Positions 36,163-45,736 of a DNA stretch of 64,000 nt are shown here, piece after piece. A program made the position numbers and the translations under genes. Numbering within the stretch: position 1 is the stretch's first letter; each line of letters begins with the position of its first letter. Under the pieces are notes generated by a model, which was not told where the DNA came from, did no database searches, and was given only the letters and a program-made list of their open reading frames with translations. Origin of the DNA: an uncultured Alphaproteobacteria bacterium (GTDB lineage Bacteria; Pseudomonadota; Alphaproteobacteria; Rhodobacterales; Rhodobacteraceae); the NCBI GenBank assembly GCA_902596605.1, contig CACJUU010000004.1:1-64000 (forward strand), written 5' to 3'.

Positions 36163-36636
36163 TTATTTATTCATTTCGTTAATTTTATCGTGTTGCAACC
36201 TAATTTTTCTGCTCCATGTACTTTTGATAAAAGACAAAGACGCTAATATTTCTTTATCTGAGAGAACATCTTTATATGCTGGCATATTATTAGGATATTC
36301 TTGCCCAATAATTTCCTCCAACCCGTATTTGGTCATTAAGAAAAGATACTCATCTGAGTGATGCCATGTATGACCAGTTTCATCATGCGGAGGTGCTGGC
36401 TTGTAACCGGCGGCGTCTGGTTCTCTCCATCGCTCTTGACCCTCCAAATTAACGCCGTGGCAAGAAGCACAATTATTTTTATAAACTAACTTGCCAAGAT
36501 CTACCAAATCTTGATCATCTGGCTTTAGAGAAATGTCAGCCCTAACCAGGTCATCAAAAAATAGGTTCGGTACAAAGTAAAAAACACTCCCTAAAACAAA
36601 AAGCACTAATAGGATCGGCATCGCAAACTTTCTCAT
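36163..36636 (-). CDS. Membrane-anchored c-type cytochrome
   Basis: 157 residues: one N-terminal membrane helix (about residues 5-25) then a monohaem class I cytochrome with CASCHG (near residues 55-60) and an axial Met in NNMPAY near residue 118. The region between (WREPDAAGYKPAPPHDETGHTW) is His/Pro-rich, as in small cytochromes found with copper proteins. It is between the DUF4396-like gene (1-bp gap) and copC in the copper operon. It may move electrons for copper(I)/(II) redox in the periplasm; this is inference. Confidence 0.85.
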   Translation of the reverse strand: MRKFAMPILLVLFVLGSVFYFVPNLFFDDLVRADISLKPDDQDLVDLGKLVYKNNCASCHGVNLEGQERWREPDAAGYKPAPPHDETGHTWHHSDEYLFLMTKYGLEEIIGQEYPNNMPAYKDVLSDKEILASLSFIKSTWSRKIRLQHDKINEMNK

Positions 36637-36637
36637 T

Positions 36638-37084
36638 TTAATGACATGCTTTTCCTAAAGCTTTCAGGCGCCAGTAGTTATATGGAAGGGGCGTTATAAA
36701 ACCAACTATCAGCATTATCGGAATTACCCACCACGTCAACTTTGCGCCTCCAGTGGCAATAAAATCAGTTAAGTTCATGGCAGCCTCCATTGATATCATC
36801 GAGATTAGGGACATACCTAAAGCTGTTTGAAAAGCCGCCTTTAAAGGCATTTGTCGACATAAAATGAACGTTTCAAGTGAAATGGATGTGATTAAGCCAT
36901 TAATGATAGCTAGAGTCATAATCGCTAAAACGGGCCACGCTATACCTGTAAATTGAAAATACGCTATTGTTCCAAAATCTCCTATAGAGCAGCCTAATAA
37001 GCACCACATTGTATTATATGACGCCCGTCTCCAAGTGTGCTTACAATACCAGTTTATATCGATTCTTTGAGCTAATTCTGACAT
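36638..37084 (-). CDS. DUF4396-like membrane protein
   Basis: 148 residues with four transmembrane helices. The conserved front WRRASYNTMWCLLGCSIGDFG (residues 19-39) with two cysteines, METAMNL-like SMEAAMNLTDF and a C-terminal His are as in DUF4396 proteins. It is the first gene of the copper operon, starting about 20 bp downstream of the MerR-type -10 element. The paired Cys in the first helix and further Met residues would suit copper(I) passage. Function unproven. Confidence 0.75.
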   Translation of the reverse strand: MSELAQRIDINWYCKHTWRRASYNTMWCLLGCSIGDFGTIAYFQFTGIAWPVLAIMTLAIINGLITSISLETFILCRQMPLKAAFQTALGMSLISMISMEAAMNLTDFIATGGAKLTWWVIPIMLIVGFITPLPYNYWRLKALGKACH

Positions 37085-37104
37085 CTTGACCTTTCTTTAT
37101 TTTC

Positions 37105-37135
37105 ACTATAAACTCTCCATTAACTGGAATGTAAA
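37105..37135 (-). promoter_or_regulatory. MerR-type (CueR) promoter with 19-bp spacer
   Basis: Read on the minus strand: -35 TTTACA (37135-37130), 19-bp spacer (37129-37111), -10 TATAGT (37110-37105). The long spacer is the hallmark of promoters untwisted by MerR-family activators. The spacer holds an imperfect dyad (ACATTCCA...TGGAGAGT, 6 of 8 positions). It drives the DUF4396-cytochrome c-copC-copD operon and lies next to the cueR gene. Confidence 0.8.
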
Positions 37136-37144
37136 GAGTTTTTT

Positions 37145-37531
37145 TTGAATATAAGTCAGGCAGCAAAATTATCAAAACTATCTGTTAAAACAGTCAGGTA
37201 TTATGCAGATATAAAAATGGTTGAACCAGCAAGGAATATTCGATCTGGCTATAGAAGCTACACTAATGATGATGTGGCAAAATTAAACTTCATTGGAAAA
37301 GCAAGACGCTTTAATTTCAGCATTGAAGAATGTAGAGAACTTCTTTCTTTATATCAGAATAAAAATAGATCCAGCAAAGAAGTAAAAAAACTTACTTTAG
37401 CCAAAATTGCTTCTATAGATGAAAAGCTCAAGGAATTTCATTCTCTCAGAGACGAGTTAAGTTACTTAGTTAATTGTTGTAATGGAGATGATAGACCCTC
37501 GTGCCCGATACTCGACGAACTTTCAAAGTAA
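37145..37531 (+). CDS. cueR: CueR/HmrR-type copper-responsive MerR regulator
   Basis: 128 residues: MerR winged helix (MNISQAAKLSKLSVKTVRYY), dimer helix and metal loop. Cys112 and Cys120 are separated by seven residues (CNGDDRPSC), the same numbering and spacing as the copper(I)-binding cysteines of E. coli CueR. There is an extra Cys111. The start TTG 37145 matches the family N-terminus exactly. Divergent from the copper operon with only 60 bp between, so it overlaps its own operator region. Expected to sense cytoplasmic copper(I), and by family precedent silver or gold. Confidence 0.92.
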   Translation: MNISQAAKLSKLSVKTVRYYADIKMVEPARNIRSGYRSYTNDDVAKLNFIGKARRFNFSIEECRELLSLYQNKNRSSKEVKKLTLAKIASIDEKLKEFHSLRDELSYLVNCCNGDDRPSCPILDELSK

Positions 37532-37586
37532 TCATTTCTTTGTGGTCAATCTGAGTTGATATAAATCACCAATCGGATCCTTCCTT

Positions 37587-39965
37587 CTAGGACTTAGATG
37601 CAGTTGCATCATTGAGTGCTTTATCTAAATCAAACTGAGCCTCAGCGGCTGTACTGTCAGTTTCAGCTTCCTCTTTTTCTTCATCAATTATTTCATCATC
37701 CAAAGAGAACACATTTATTTTTTCGCGTGTGTTACCCGCGATTTTAGATAGTTCAAGCATAGAAGCCGTGATTTCTTCTGAGGAAACAGCATTTGACTCA
37801 CCGATCCTCTCTAGATTATCAATTGCACCTGAAACAGATACAGCCACTTCTTTCTGTTGGTCAGTATGACGATTCACCGTCATCATCATGCTCTCAATGT
37901 TTTTAATTAAGCTATTGATATTCTCCATTTCTGACTTCACTTTGTCCATTCTAGAAACGCTATCATTCGCTTTTTGCATTGCATCGTTAGTTAATGTACT
38001 TATATCTTTTACTGACTGGGAAGATCTATCAGCGAGTTTACCTACCTCCGTCGCCACAACCGAAAAGCCTCTTCCCGCTTCTCCTGCTCTTGAAGCTTCA
38101 ATCGAGGCATTAAGCGCTAACATTGTTGTCTGCTGGGCAATTTCTTCAATAAGAGATGAAATTTCCGCTATTTTTCCGCTGTTTTCTGATACTTCATTGG
38201 CTAACTCAACCATCTTTTCAGTTTCATCTGAACCCTTTTTTGCAGTTTTAGATGCCTCTAAAGCAGCTTCACCAGTTTTCTTTGTACTTTCCTCTACTAA
38301 CTCTCGAAGATCACCTGACTCTTTTACCTTTGCCTGAATATCTTGGGTGGCTTCTACCTGTGCCTTAGCACCATCTGCAACTTGGCCAACCGCATCGCCT
38401 GCTTGTGAGGCAGCGGTAGCTATTTGATCAACGTCAATTAATATGTCTTTTAGAGTTACTGACAACTGTTCCAAAGATTTTCCGATATGCGTCGCGCATT
38501 CCTCAATATCTCCCTTATAACCTTTTGGCAATCTCGCTCTAAGATTACCCGACGAAACGCTTGTGAAAATCTCCTGAATGTCTTTAAACGCTTTTTCTGT
38601 TATCTCCAGCATGTTATTTACCGCTTTCCCTGCCTCCCCGATCTCATCTCTTCCAGGATTTTTAATTCTTTTCGAAAAATCTCCGCTGTTTGCAATTTCA
38701 TTGGTTATAAACGTAAATTCTCTCATAGGATTAATAATTGTCTGCCTCGCTACTAGAAAACCGATGACCAAAGCGGCCATAAGTCCTAATATGGAGAGCG
38801 TCCAAGTCGTTTCTATTCTTTCATCGGATAAGGATTGATTTTGAGCAGATTTTGCATCAATACTTTTCCGTATGTCCTTGATCATGGAATTAATAGTAGT
38901 GGAAGCCGTTGATAAGCTAGAAAACAAAATCGTCTTTTCTATTTTTAGTTTTCTTAGTCGCTTATCGTCTTCTAGCAAAGCATTTGTAAACTGACTGTAA
39001 AAATCAGTATAATTTTTTACGGGAGCAAGCAGTCGTTTTGCATAATTTGCATTGAAATATTCTCCAAAAACATTCTTAAATTTATCTTTGTCCATATACT
39101 CTTTCTCAAAGCTTTGCTCCAATTTCAAAAGGTAGGTTGTTAATGATTTTGCTTCCTCTATTTTTTGCTCAAGTTCTTTTAACAATTCATCATCTTTTTG
39201 CATATATTTTCCGAAGCTAGATGCTAGAGAGTCTTGGATATTTTTTATCTCTTGGAAGACAGAATTTATATCAAGTAAAATAACCGGTATGCTTGGGAAT
39301 CCACCTAAGTTAGTACTTACCTCCTCTACTTCACCAGTCACTGCGTCAAAATCAGTTTGAAAAGTGTAAGTAACTTCAAGTGATTTGGCGGTACCCTCCA
39401 TTGAAATAGTTAGACCCGCTTGCACACTCGAATTCATTGAATACAACAAATCTCGTTGAAAAAGCGCGCTGAATTGGGTCAAGTTCTGGATATTTTTGGA
39501 ACGCTTTTCAAAAATGGCTAAATTATTCTCTTTCAAAAACTTCAAACTTTCAATTTGAAGGTTAATAATCTTCTCAATTTCTGATAACTCTGATTCATTT
39601 TCTGATCGTTTAATACTTTCACTATCTCCCTCATAGAACTTAGCCTTTTTACCTTCGAGAATATTAATCCCATCGGATAGAGATCTTAAAAGATTGTCTT
39701 TTTCTGTAAGTAATTTTTCATAGTTCTGTGTGGCTAAATCCGGGTTTTCAGCGCTATTTAAAATTCCCTCATTAATCGAGCTTTTCCAGTTGTCTATAGC
39801 CTTACCAGCATCATTCAACCGGCTCACTACTGATAAATCCTCGGTGATAATCTCATTATAGTTAACCGATAATTCATCGAGACTTTGACTAGCAAGGACT
39901 GAAATTATAATTGTTACTATCGCCAGTGGAATAAGATCAAGGAGCGACTTTGCTAAAACTCTCAT
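37587..39965 (-). CDS. Methyl-accepting chemotaxis protein
   Basis: Transmembrane receptor of 792 residues. TM1 is at about residues 8-30, a long helical periplasmic sensor spans to about 384, TM2 is at about 385-405, then HAMP and a coiled-coil signalling domain whose hairpin tip reads [22 protein letters not shown]. The sensor is large (about 350 residues) and predicted helical, without a recognisable Cache or PAS fold. The tail is acidic (Asp/Glu-rich) and lacks the CheR-docking pentapeptide NWETF. It is the last gene of the che cluster, the only receptor here. Confidence 0.92.
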   Translation of the reverse strand: MRVLAKSLLDLIPLAIVTIIISVLASQSLDELSVNYNEIITEDLSVVSRLNDAGKAIDNWKSSINEGILNSAENPDLATQNYEKLLTEKDNLLRSLSDGINILEGKKAKFYEGDSESIKRSENESELSEIEKIINLQIESLKFLKENNLAIFEKRSKNIQNLTQFSALFQRDLLYSMNSSVQAGLTISMEGTAKSLEVTYTFQTDFDAVTGEVEEVSTNLGGFPSIPVILLDINSVFQEIKNIQDSLASSFGKYMQKDDELLKELEQKIEEAKSLTTYLLKLEQSFEKEYMDKDKFKNVFGEYFNANYAKRLLAPVKNYTDFYSQFTNALLEDDKRLRKLKIEKTILFSSLSTASTTINSMIKDIRKSIDAKSAQNQSLSDERIETTWTLSILGLMAALVIGFLVARQTIINPMREFTFITNEIANSGDFSKRIKNPGRDEIGEAGKAVNNMLEITEKAFKDIQEIFTSVSSGNLRARLPKGYKGDIEECATHIGKSLEQLSVTLKDILIDVDQIATAASQAGDAVGQVADGAKAQVEATQDIQAKVKESGDLRELVEESTKKTGEAALEASKTAKKGSDETEKMVELANEVSENSGKIAEISSLIEEIAQQTTMLALNASIEASRAGEAGRGFSVVATEVGKLADRSSQSVKDISTLTNDAMQKANDSVSRMDKVKSEMENINSLIKNIESMMMTVNRHTDQQKEVAVSVSGAIDNLERIGESNAVSSEEITASMLELSKIAGNTREKINVFSLDDEIIDEEKEEAETDSTAAEAQFDLDKALNDATASKS

Positions 39966-40044
39966 TATAAGGTCCTTTTTTTGTACTAAATAGGTTATTT
40001 CATAGCCTATTAGACATCAATACAAATCTAAATATAAGGGATAT

Positions 40045-40761
40045 TTACCACTTTTTTTTCCAAAATATTGCGTTGTTATGTTTTTTTCTTTCCCAATTGT
40101 CATCAAAAATATGAGGATCTGTATCACCTAATATAAGGATCCCACCTTCTTTTACTCCATCCTTTAATGAGCTAAGTGCCTTCTTTTTTCCTTTTATTGT
40201 CATGTGCAATAAAACGTTTCTACAATAGACTATATCAAACCCGCTATAATAGGGACCATCCATAAGGTTATGAATATCGAATGAAATACCCTCTTTTTTT
40301 AGTGATGAAAACTTTACGTCTAAACTTTCCTTATTATTGTTTAAATGTAGCTGGCTTTGAGGAACCTGCTCGTATTTTTTTAATGACTTAATTTCAGATT
40401 TTCTGAAAACAAAAAATGACCCCGATAAAGCCTTCTCTATATATTTTCTACTTAAATCGGTACCCACTAAAGTTTTATCACTTATTGAAGATAGCATTAA
40501 TGATGCTGAGTAAACCTCTTGCCCAGTAGAACATCCAGCGAACCAAATACTTATGTTCTCGGTGGACATTTTTTTTACAAGTTCTAAGTGGGAAAGACTT
40601 CTGAAAAAATAGCTTTCAGGGTTAGTAAACAGATGCGCAACTTCATGGATATCTAAGGATGAAATCAGCTGGACTTCTTTTTCTTTTTGTAACGAAGTAA
40701 CGCTTTTTTGATCCAGATTTAGACCAGTCTTTTCTATTAGATCCTTTGGGTTATAATTCAT
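40045..40761 (-). CDS. cheR: CheR-type chemoreceptor methyltransferase
   Basis: SAM-dependent glutamate methyltransferase of receptors, 238 residues. EVYSASLMLSS, GTDLSRKYIEKALSGSF and DIVYCRNVLLHM match the CheR SAM-binding core. It is slightly shorter than typical CheR (about 270-290) because the N-terminal helical domain is reduced. Lies 14 bp downstream of the unknown 111-residue gene and 80 bp before the receptor gene. Confidence 0.87.
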   Translation of the reverse strand: MNYNPKDLIEKTGLNLDQKSVTSLQKEKEVQLISSLDIHEVAHLFTNPESYFFRSLSHLELVKKMSTENISIWFAGCSTGQEVYSASLMLSSISDKTLVGTDLSRKYIEKALSGSFFVFRKSEIKSLKKYEQVPQSQLHLNNNKESLDVKFSSLKKEGISFDIHNLMDGPYYSGFDIVYCRNVLLHMTIKGKKKALSSLKDGVKEGGILILGDTDPHIFDDNWERKKHNNAIFWKKKW

Positions 40762-40774
40762 TCAATTATTTTAA

Positions 40775-41110
40775 TCATAAAATCAAAATTGCTACTCTTT
40801 TATTATTAAGGCTAATAAATTTGTATTTTTTTTCTAGGTATTGCTTGAAACCCATTGCATTAGATAAAATCGATCCAATTTCTTGGGTTGGTTTGTTTTC
40901 TAACGGGATCACCTTGCCATCGACCCTTAATAAGGAATACTTTGGCTTCAAGTTCTTGTATTTTTCGCTTTTACAAAACGTTACCAAATCTTTATCTTTA
41001 AACCTTCCTTCTTTAATTTTATCGATTTTATGCAGCTCTGAGGCGATCCAAGTATCGCCCCAAAAGCCTACAATAAAGGCACTTTTCTCCTTTTCAGGCA
41101 GCTCTTTCAT
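40775..41110 (-). CDS. Hypothetical protein in chemosensory operon
   Basis: 111 residues, not recognised. It is basic and soluble with no signal or membrane segment; WGDTWIASELHKIDKIKEG near residue 18-36 and a C-terminal KRVAILIL. Its start lies inside the end of cheA (17-bp overlap) and it ends 14 bp before cheR, so it is translated with the operon. Not CheD (no catalytic GSCV-like segment) and not CheZ or CheW by eye. An adaptor or receptor-modifying role is possible. Confidence 0.6.
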   Translation of the reverse strand: MKELPEKEKSAFIVGFWGDTWIASELHKIDKIKEGRFKDKDLVTFCKSEKYKNLKPKYSLLRVDGKVIPLENKPTQEIGSILSNAMGFKQYLEKKYKFISLNNKRVAILIL

Positions 41111-42734
41111 TTATTTCAAATAGCTTCTCTAAGTTTGCTCTAAAAATGATATTCCTATCTTGATCTACTGTAGTACCAGATACAAATGGTAGTTTTGAAA
41201 CTAAGATGTCAGGCTCATCAAATACATGTTCAGAATAGGTAAGTTTGCCTTTATAGCTTAAGGCAAAGGCTTTTTCATTCATATTAATCAAAATTATCTT
41301 CTCTTCCAACTCATCAACATTTTCAGCCAAATTACCAAATAAATCATGCGCATTGTGTACAGGTATTATATTCTTTTCGTGTACGATACTGCGGATGGTG
41401 GGATGTTTTTGAAAATCAACGTGAGAAACACTTCTAATCCACAATATGGACCTTGTTGGAATGGCATAGATAGTCTTTAGATCACTCAAAACCAGACAAT
41501 CTTCTGTACTTACTATGTTTGGTATCTTTAACAAAAACTTTGTACCTAAGCCAGGGTCAGAAACAACATTTATCGTGCCTCCCAATGAAGAAATATTTTT
41601 CTTAACCACATCTAATCCAACTCCCCTTCCAGAAGTTTCACTCACATCACTTTTTGTCGAAAACCCAGGTTGAAAGATAAAATCATACAACTGGGTGTCG
41701 GATAACTTTCTAATATCATCATCTGAGAGCAGTTCAAGTTGACGTAATTTTTCTTCAATTCTTTTCCTATCAAGACCCTTTCCGTCATCCGACACTTTTA
41801 TTAAAAGCCCATCTTTCTCCTTGCTGAAATCGAGAAAAATCTTTCCGTTTCCTTTTTGTCCTCTTTCTTCATTTTTTTCTATTCCATGATCAACTGAATT
41901 TCTCAAAAGATGCATTAATGCAGACGACAGCGCATTAATAATTGTTCGATCTGCTCTCTCATTGTCTCCTGTAACACTAAACTCAACATTTTTATCTAAA
42001 TTTGTAGAAGTTTCAAAAACATCTCTCTTCAAGCGTCGGATTAAAGAATTGACGGAAACTAGTCTCAGATCTGTGATTGATTGATTTAATGAACTTACTT
42101 CAGTTTGAAGAGTGTCAATTAACTTATCTACATTTTCAATAAATTGTGCATCCTCCATATTAAGTTTTGTCATCCTCTTCAAAACATTTACATGGGAATA
42201 AACTAGACCTGCCTTATTAAACAAAAAATCAAGCGACTCCAAATCTACGGTCGCAAATCGATCACTCTTATCGGAAACTGAAAATGGATCTCCAAGGTCT
42301 TTTCGTTCAATGTTTTTTAAATTATCATCTACATGAAAATCAGTTGTTTTAATTGAAACAATTAACTGCTTTACAATATATAAATTTTCATCGACTATTT
42401 CTTCTCTTTCCTGTGAAGATGATGATATTACATTCTTTAAAACATCAACACACTTTAGTAATACACCTCTAATTTGATTATTAAGTAGCATTTCACGAGA
42501 TCTTATTTTATCTATAACATCTTCAACCAAATGGGTGAGTTCAAGGGTCTGATCCAGTCCAACTGTTCCGAAAAGACCTTTAAGAGAATGAAAGGCTCTA
42601 AATAATGAGTCTATGTTAGTTTCTTCGCTAGCATTTAAATTGGCATCAAGTAGAAGATCTTCGCTTGAGGTGCAGTGCTCCATTGCCTCTGTTTCAAACT
42701 GCAACCATATTTCGTTTAAAAAATCTCTATCCAA
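41094..42734 (-). CDS. cheA: CheA-type chemotaxis histidine kinase
   Basis: 546 residues: Hpt domain with phospho-acceptor His49 (RAFHSLKG), dimerisation helices (about 170-240), HATPase with NSVDHGIEKNEERGQ (N box), DDGKGLDR (G1) and GRGVGLDVV (G2), then a CheW-like P5 domain (about 410-546). It lacks a recognisable P2 CheY-docking domain: the Hpt is followed by only a short linker. This is a compact CheA. Between cheY (18-bp gap) and the unknown 111-residue gene. Confidence 0.9.
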   Translation of the reverse strand: MDRDFLNEIWLQFETEAMEHCTSSEDLLLDANLNASEETNIDSLFRAFHSLKGLFGTVGLDQTLELTHLVEDVIDKIRSREMLLNNQIRGVLLKCVDVLKNVISSSSQEREEIVDENLYIVKQLIVSIKTTDFHVDDNLKNIERKDLGDPFSVSDKSDRFATVDLESLDFLFNKAGLVYSHVNVLKRMTKLNMEDAQFIENVDKLIDTLQTEVSSLNQSITDLRLVSVNSLIRRLKRDVFETSTNLDKNVEFSVTGDNERADRTIINALSSALMHLLRNSVDHGIEKNEERGQKGNGKIFLDFSKEKDGLLIKVSDDGKGLDRKRIEEKLRQLELLSDDDIRKLSDTQLYDFIFQPGFSTKSDVSETSGRGVGLDVVKKNISSLGGTINVVSDPGLGTKFLLKIPNIVSTEDCLVLSDLKTIYAIPTRSILWIRSVSHVDFQKHPTIRSIVHEKNIIPVHNAHDLFGNLAENVDELEEKIILINMNEKAFALSYKGKLTYSEHVFDEPDILVSKLPFVSGTTVDQDRNIIFRANLEKLFEINERAA

Positions 42735-42752
42735 CCCACTAACTCATCCAAT

Positions 42753-43163
42753 TTAATCAAATAATGATTTTATCATATTTCTCAATTCGTTTCCTCTCTT
42801 TGCGGCTAACGAGGGATCAACAGCGCCACTTGGCTTGTCAATAACACCATCAGCAGATAATTGCTTCACTTTAACGGAGTAGCTACTCCCAAGCTGAGCA
42901 AGCGATGAGACAATTATTACTTTAACATCATGCTTTAATCTAATTTCTTTTAGCGCTTCAACCCCATCCATAACCGGCATTTCAATGTCTAAAAGAATTA
43001 GGTCAACTTTGTTAAGTTCTAGTAAATCTAGTGCTTCTTTACCGTTCTCAGCTTCATAAATTTTGGAAAAAAACTTCATACCGTCTACTATATTTTTTAA
43101 CAAAAGACGCATAAGTTTGCTGTCATCAACTATTAAAACTTTTCTATCTTTAATTTTATTCAT
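42753..43163 (-). CDS. cheY: CheY-type response regulator
   Basis: Single receiver domain, 136 residues. Acidic pocket IVDDSK, phospho-acceptor Asp59 in LILLDIEMPVMDG, and Ser in VIIVSSLAQ with the C-terminal Lys at DKPSGA. The loop after beta-4 (SLAQLGSSYSVKVKQLSADG) is longer than in E. coli CheY. No output domain. Between cheB and cheA. The downstream target is unknown; no flagellar or pilus genes are in the window. Confidence 0.9.
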   Translation of the reverse strand: MNKIKDRKVLIVDDSKLMRLLLKNIVDGMKFFSKIYEAENGKEALDLLELNKVDLILLDIEMPVMDGVEALKEIRLKHDVKVIIVSSLAQLGSSYSVKVKQLSADGVIDKPSGAVDPSLAAKRGNELRNMIKSLFD

Positions 43164-43166
43164 TTC

Positions 43167-44201
43167 CTATAACGCCATTAAATATTTCTCTTGCAAAAGT
43201 TTACCTATGCTTTCTGGATCAGATACCACAGAATGACACCCCTCATTAATTATAGCTAGAGGCATTGTTCTCGCAACCGAAGTTTCGGGAGACTGAACAT
43301 ATACGCAACCACCCCTTCTAAAATGTTCCCTCACGCCTTGTATACCATCATTACATAAGCCACTTAACACGATAACATCGGAGACCAGATCAATCAAATG
43401 TGCACTTAAAAGAAAATTGTCTAAGTTAGGAGTAAAACTTCTATCCGTCCTTAGGTCCTCGTATTCTATATCTATATTATCTCTATTTTTAACCAATTTA
43501 GCATTGTAACCTCCTCGCAAAAGAATAACTTTTCCGACTTGCATTGGTCCGTCAAACGTAAGAGGTTTGGTCTTTTCATCAACGACAGTGTTAAACCGGT
43601 TTATTAATACTTTTTCTATACCTAAAGGAATATGAATTCCAATAACGATTGGAACTTCTATCTTGTCTGTAAACTCAAGTATTTTCTCTATCGGGCCTAA
43701 TGAACCCGCTGACCCTATTATAGATATAAAGTCAGCTCTGTTTTTAACGACCGGTTTATTTAGTTTAGTTTCCCGCGGTGTGGCTCTAATTTCTTTTTTC
43801 AAGATATTATCTTGAGTGAGAAAATTTATGTATTTATCGATTTCTTTTTTTAAACTATTTATATCGAATCCTTTTCCTAAAGAATTTTTTTCAATAAATC
43901 CTATAGCGCCCGCTTTCAGAGCATCTATAATTTTAGGCTGGTTCGATTTATGAAATGCGCTTATGAGCAAACACTTGGTTTTAGGTTCTCTATCGATAAC
44001 TGTTTTTAAAAGTTGTAGACCATCTAAAACTGGCATTTCCAGGTCTGAAATTATTAAATCAACAGGATCTCGTATATTTTTTTCCAAAGCAACTTTTCCA
44101 TTCTCAGCTTCCCAACAAAAATCCGTGTTAGACAAATCATTTAATATCTGTTTGATAATCATTCTTGTAAATTTTGAGTCATCAACTACTGCAATTTTCA
44201 T
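43167..44201 (-). CDS. cheB: CheB-type receptor methylesterase with receiver domain
   Basis: 344 residues: receiver with phospho-acceptor Asp53 (ISDLEMPVLDG), linker (about 130-155), then methylesterase with catalytic Ser164 (IIGSAGSLG), His190 (VIGIHIPLG) and Asp285 (GLCNDGIQG). Numbering is nearly the same as in the Salmonella enzyme (Ser164, His190, Asp286). It starts inside the stop of the CheW-like gene (ATGA overlap). It demethylates or deamidates receptor glutamates and glutamines. Confidence 0.92.
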   Translation of the reverse strand: MKIAVVDDSKFTRMIIKQILNDLSNTDFCWEAENGKVALEKNIRDPVDLIISDLEMPVLDGLQLLKTVIDREPKTKCLLISAFHKSNQPKIIDALKAGAIGFIEKNSLGKGFDINSLKKEIDKYINFLTQDNILKKEIRATPRETKLNKPVVKNRADFISIIGSAGSLGPIEKILEFTDKIEVPIVIGIHIPLGIEKVLINRFNTVVDEKTKPLTFDGPMQVGKVILLRGGYNAKLVKNRDNIDIEYEDLRTDRSFTPNLDNFLLSAHLIDLVSDVIVLSGLCNDGIQGVREHFRRGGCVYVQSPETSVARTMPLAIINEGCHSVVSDPESIGKLLQEKYLMAL

Positions 44202-45586
44202 TGAGACATATCCAAAAGCCGCTGCTTAAGGTTATCTTTATTAAGAAGATACATAGATTTGCCGCTTACGCGCAGTTTACGTGCAGCAACTCCCTTAAAC
44301 CTTGCATCAAAATATTCATCAGACTCCAATAATGCTGAGTCAACTTGCATGTCGCTCACGGAAGAAACCATTAGGCCAAATTGAAAATTATTATAATCAA
44401 AAAATAGTACCTGTTGAGAATCCTTAGAATAATTTAAGCCTAAGACATTATTCAATTCAAAAATGCTGTAAATTTTTCTATTGAACTCTGTATACATGAG
44501 ATTTTTCTTACTGTTTTTGTTAACTTTCATAAATTTTATCAAATCGACCTTAAGTAAGTGGCTCAACGGAAAAATAAAATTAAGGTCTCCTTCTTTTATT
44601 ACTATGTTCTTTACTAAATTTTTTTGTCCGCTTTGTCTCTTTAAGGATCTAAATGGCGAAAATGGTAAACTTTCAGTGAAATTCTTCAGCAAGTTGAGTT
44701 CAACAATATTTACCTGATTATTGTTGTTATCGTTGAACGAATATAATGAGTGCTCCTCAAAGATGGAACCAAGTTTATAAAAATCCCACTTATTTTGTCT
44801 TGAACTTTTCAATGAAATTTTCTTTATTGCATCTGTATCAACTTCTGAAATATAGCAATCATCTTCAGTCGCAAAAGCTAAAACTTGATTACTACCTATG
44901 TCATCGCTCGGAACAAAAACTTGAAATATATTTTTTCTCTTTTCCGCTGATATTAAGGGACAAATAAGGTCATTAAAGTCTGCTAGAAAAAAGCCCTTGA
45001 CACTGTTTGTATCTATTAACCTCACTGCATCCATGTGATATACTCTTCTAACCTTGGTGAGATCAAAAGCAAAAAATTTACCATCTATTGAAAATGTGAA
45101 GTATTTTTCTATTGTAATTTTTTTTAATTTTTCAACCTCCAATTCACCAACAGTGACATTTTTCTCTCTTGGTACCTCTAGAGAATTGTGTAACTCCAAG
45201 TTTTTAATATCAATTACTTTTACCGATCCATAGTCATCCAAGTTTTCAATTTGAAATATTTTCACTTGTGATTTTTTAAGCAAAGAATTGGTCTTCGCCT
45301 TGAGGGTGCAAAAGCCCAAGATTTCATCTGCCATAATGGCAAATTCATAATTCTCATCCGCGATAAAGATAGCGTATTTCGGCATATCATCTTTTCTCTT
45401 TCTTTTACCGACAATGTGCCTAGGATCGACTAATATAAAAACCTGCGATTTAAACTGAATAATACCTACCGCAGGCTTTTTTATGTCTGGTATATTGATT
45501 ACATGATTGAAAGTTTGAATGCTAGAGAGAAAACTTTTTTCAATCGCTAATAGTTCATCGAACCTTTTAAATATTAGGAGATCCAT
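44198..45586 (-). CDS. Protein with three CheW-like domains
   Basis: 462 residues that I read as three CheW-like beta-barrels in tandem: about 1-130 (IIQFKSQVFILVDPRHIVG), 155-290 (YFTFSIDGKFFAFDLTKVRRV) and 315-455 (VIKEGDLNFIFPLSHLLKVD, KIYSIFELNNVLGL). Ordinary CheW is a single domain of about 150 residues, so this one could cross-link receptor and kinase arrays. No other CheW is in the window. It is the promoter-proximal gene of the operon, divergent from the cNMP-like genes. Confidence 0.7.
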   Translation of the reverse strand: MDLLIFKRFDELLAIEKSFLSSIQTFNHVINIPDIKKPAVGIIQFKSQVFILVDPRHIVGKRKRKDDMPKYAIFIADENYEFAIMADEILGFCTLKAKTNSLLKKSQVKIFQIENLDDYGSVKVIDIKNLELHNSLEVPREKNVTVGELEVEKLKKITIEKYFTFSIDGKFFAFDLTKVRRVYHMDAVRLIDTNSVKGFFLADFNDLICPLISAEKRKNIFQVFVPSDDIGSNQVLAFATEDDCYISEVDTDAIKKISLKSSRQNKWDFYKLGSIFEEHSLYSFNDNNNNQVNIVELNLLKNFTESLPFSPFRSLKRQSGQKNLVKNIVIKEGDLNFIFPLSHLLKVDLIKFMKVNKNSKKNLMYTEFNRKIYSIFELNNVLGLNYSKDSQQVLFFDYNNFQFGLMVSSVSDMQVDSALLESDEYFDARFKGVAARKLRVSGKSMYLLNKDNLKQRLLDMSQ

Positions 45587-45680
45587 TGTATTTAATTTTT
45601 TTCTAGTGATGTTCTAGCTAATACTATCTTCGAGTTAGCTAAAAAAAAAACAAAAAAGTATATTATGTTTGAATAATAAA

Positions 45681-45708
45681 TTGATTTGATAGTTAAATTA
45701 CGTATAAG
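45681..45708 (+). promoter_or_regulatory. Possible sigma70-type promoter for the cNMP-like genes
   Basis: TTGATT (45681-45686), 16-bp spacer, TATAAG (45703-45708), 28 bp before ATG 45737. The 150-bp AT-rich region between the divergent che operon and the cNMP-like genes must hold promoters for both; this is the best match by eye on the plus strand. A long A-run at 45641-45650 may bend the DNA. Confidence 0.3.
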
Positions 45709-45736
45709 TTAGTCTCAAATTTGAACTGCAAAAATT

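Noticed and set aside
40746-41123. 125-codon plus-strand frame over the unknown che gene
   Set aside because: It is antisense to the 111-residue gene; the minus frame overlaps cheA translationally and fits operon spacing better, and the plus one has no ribosome site.
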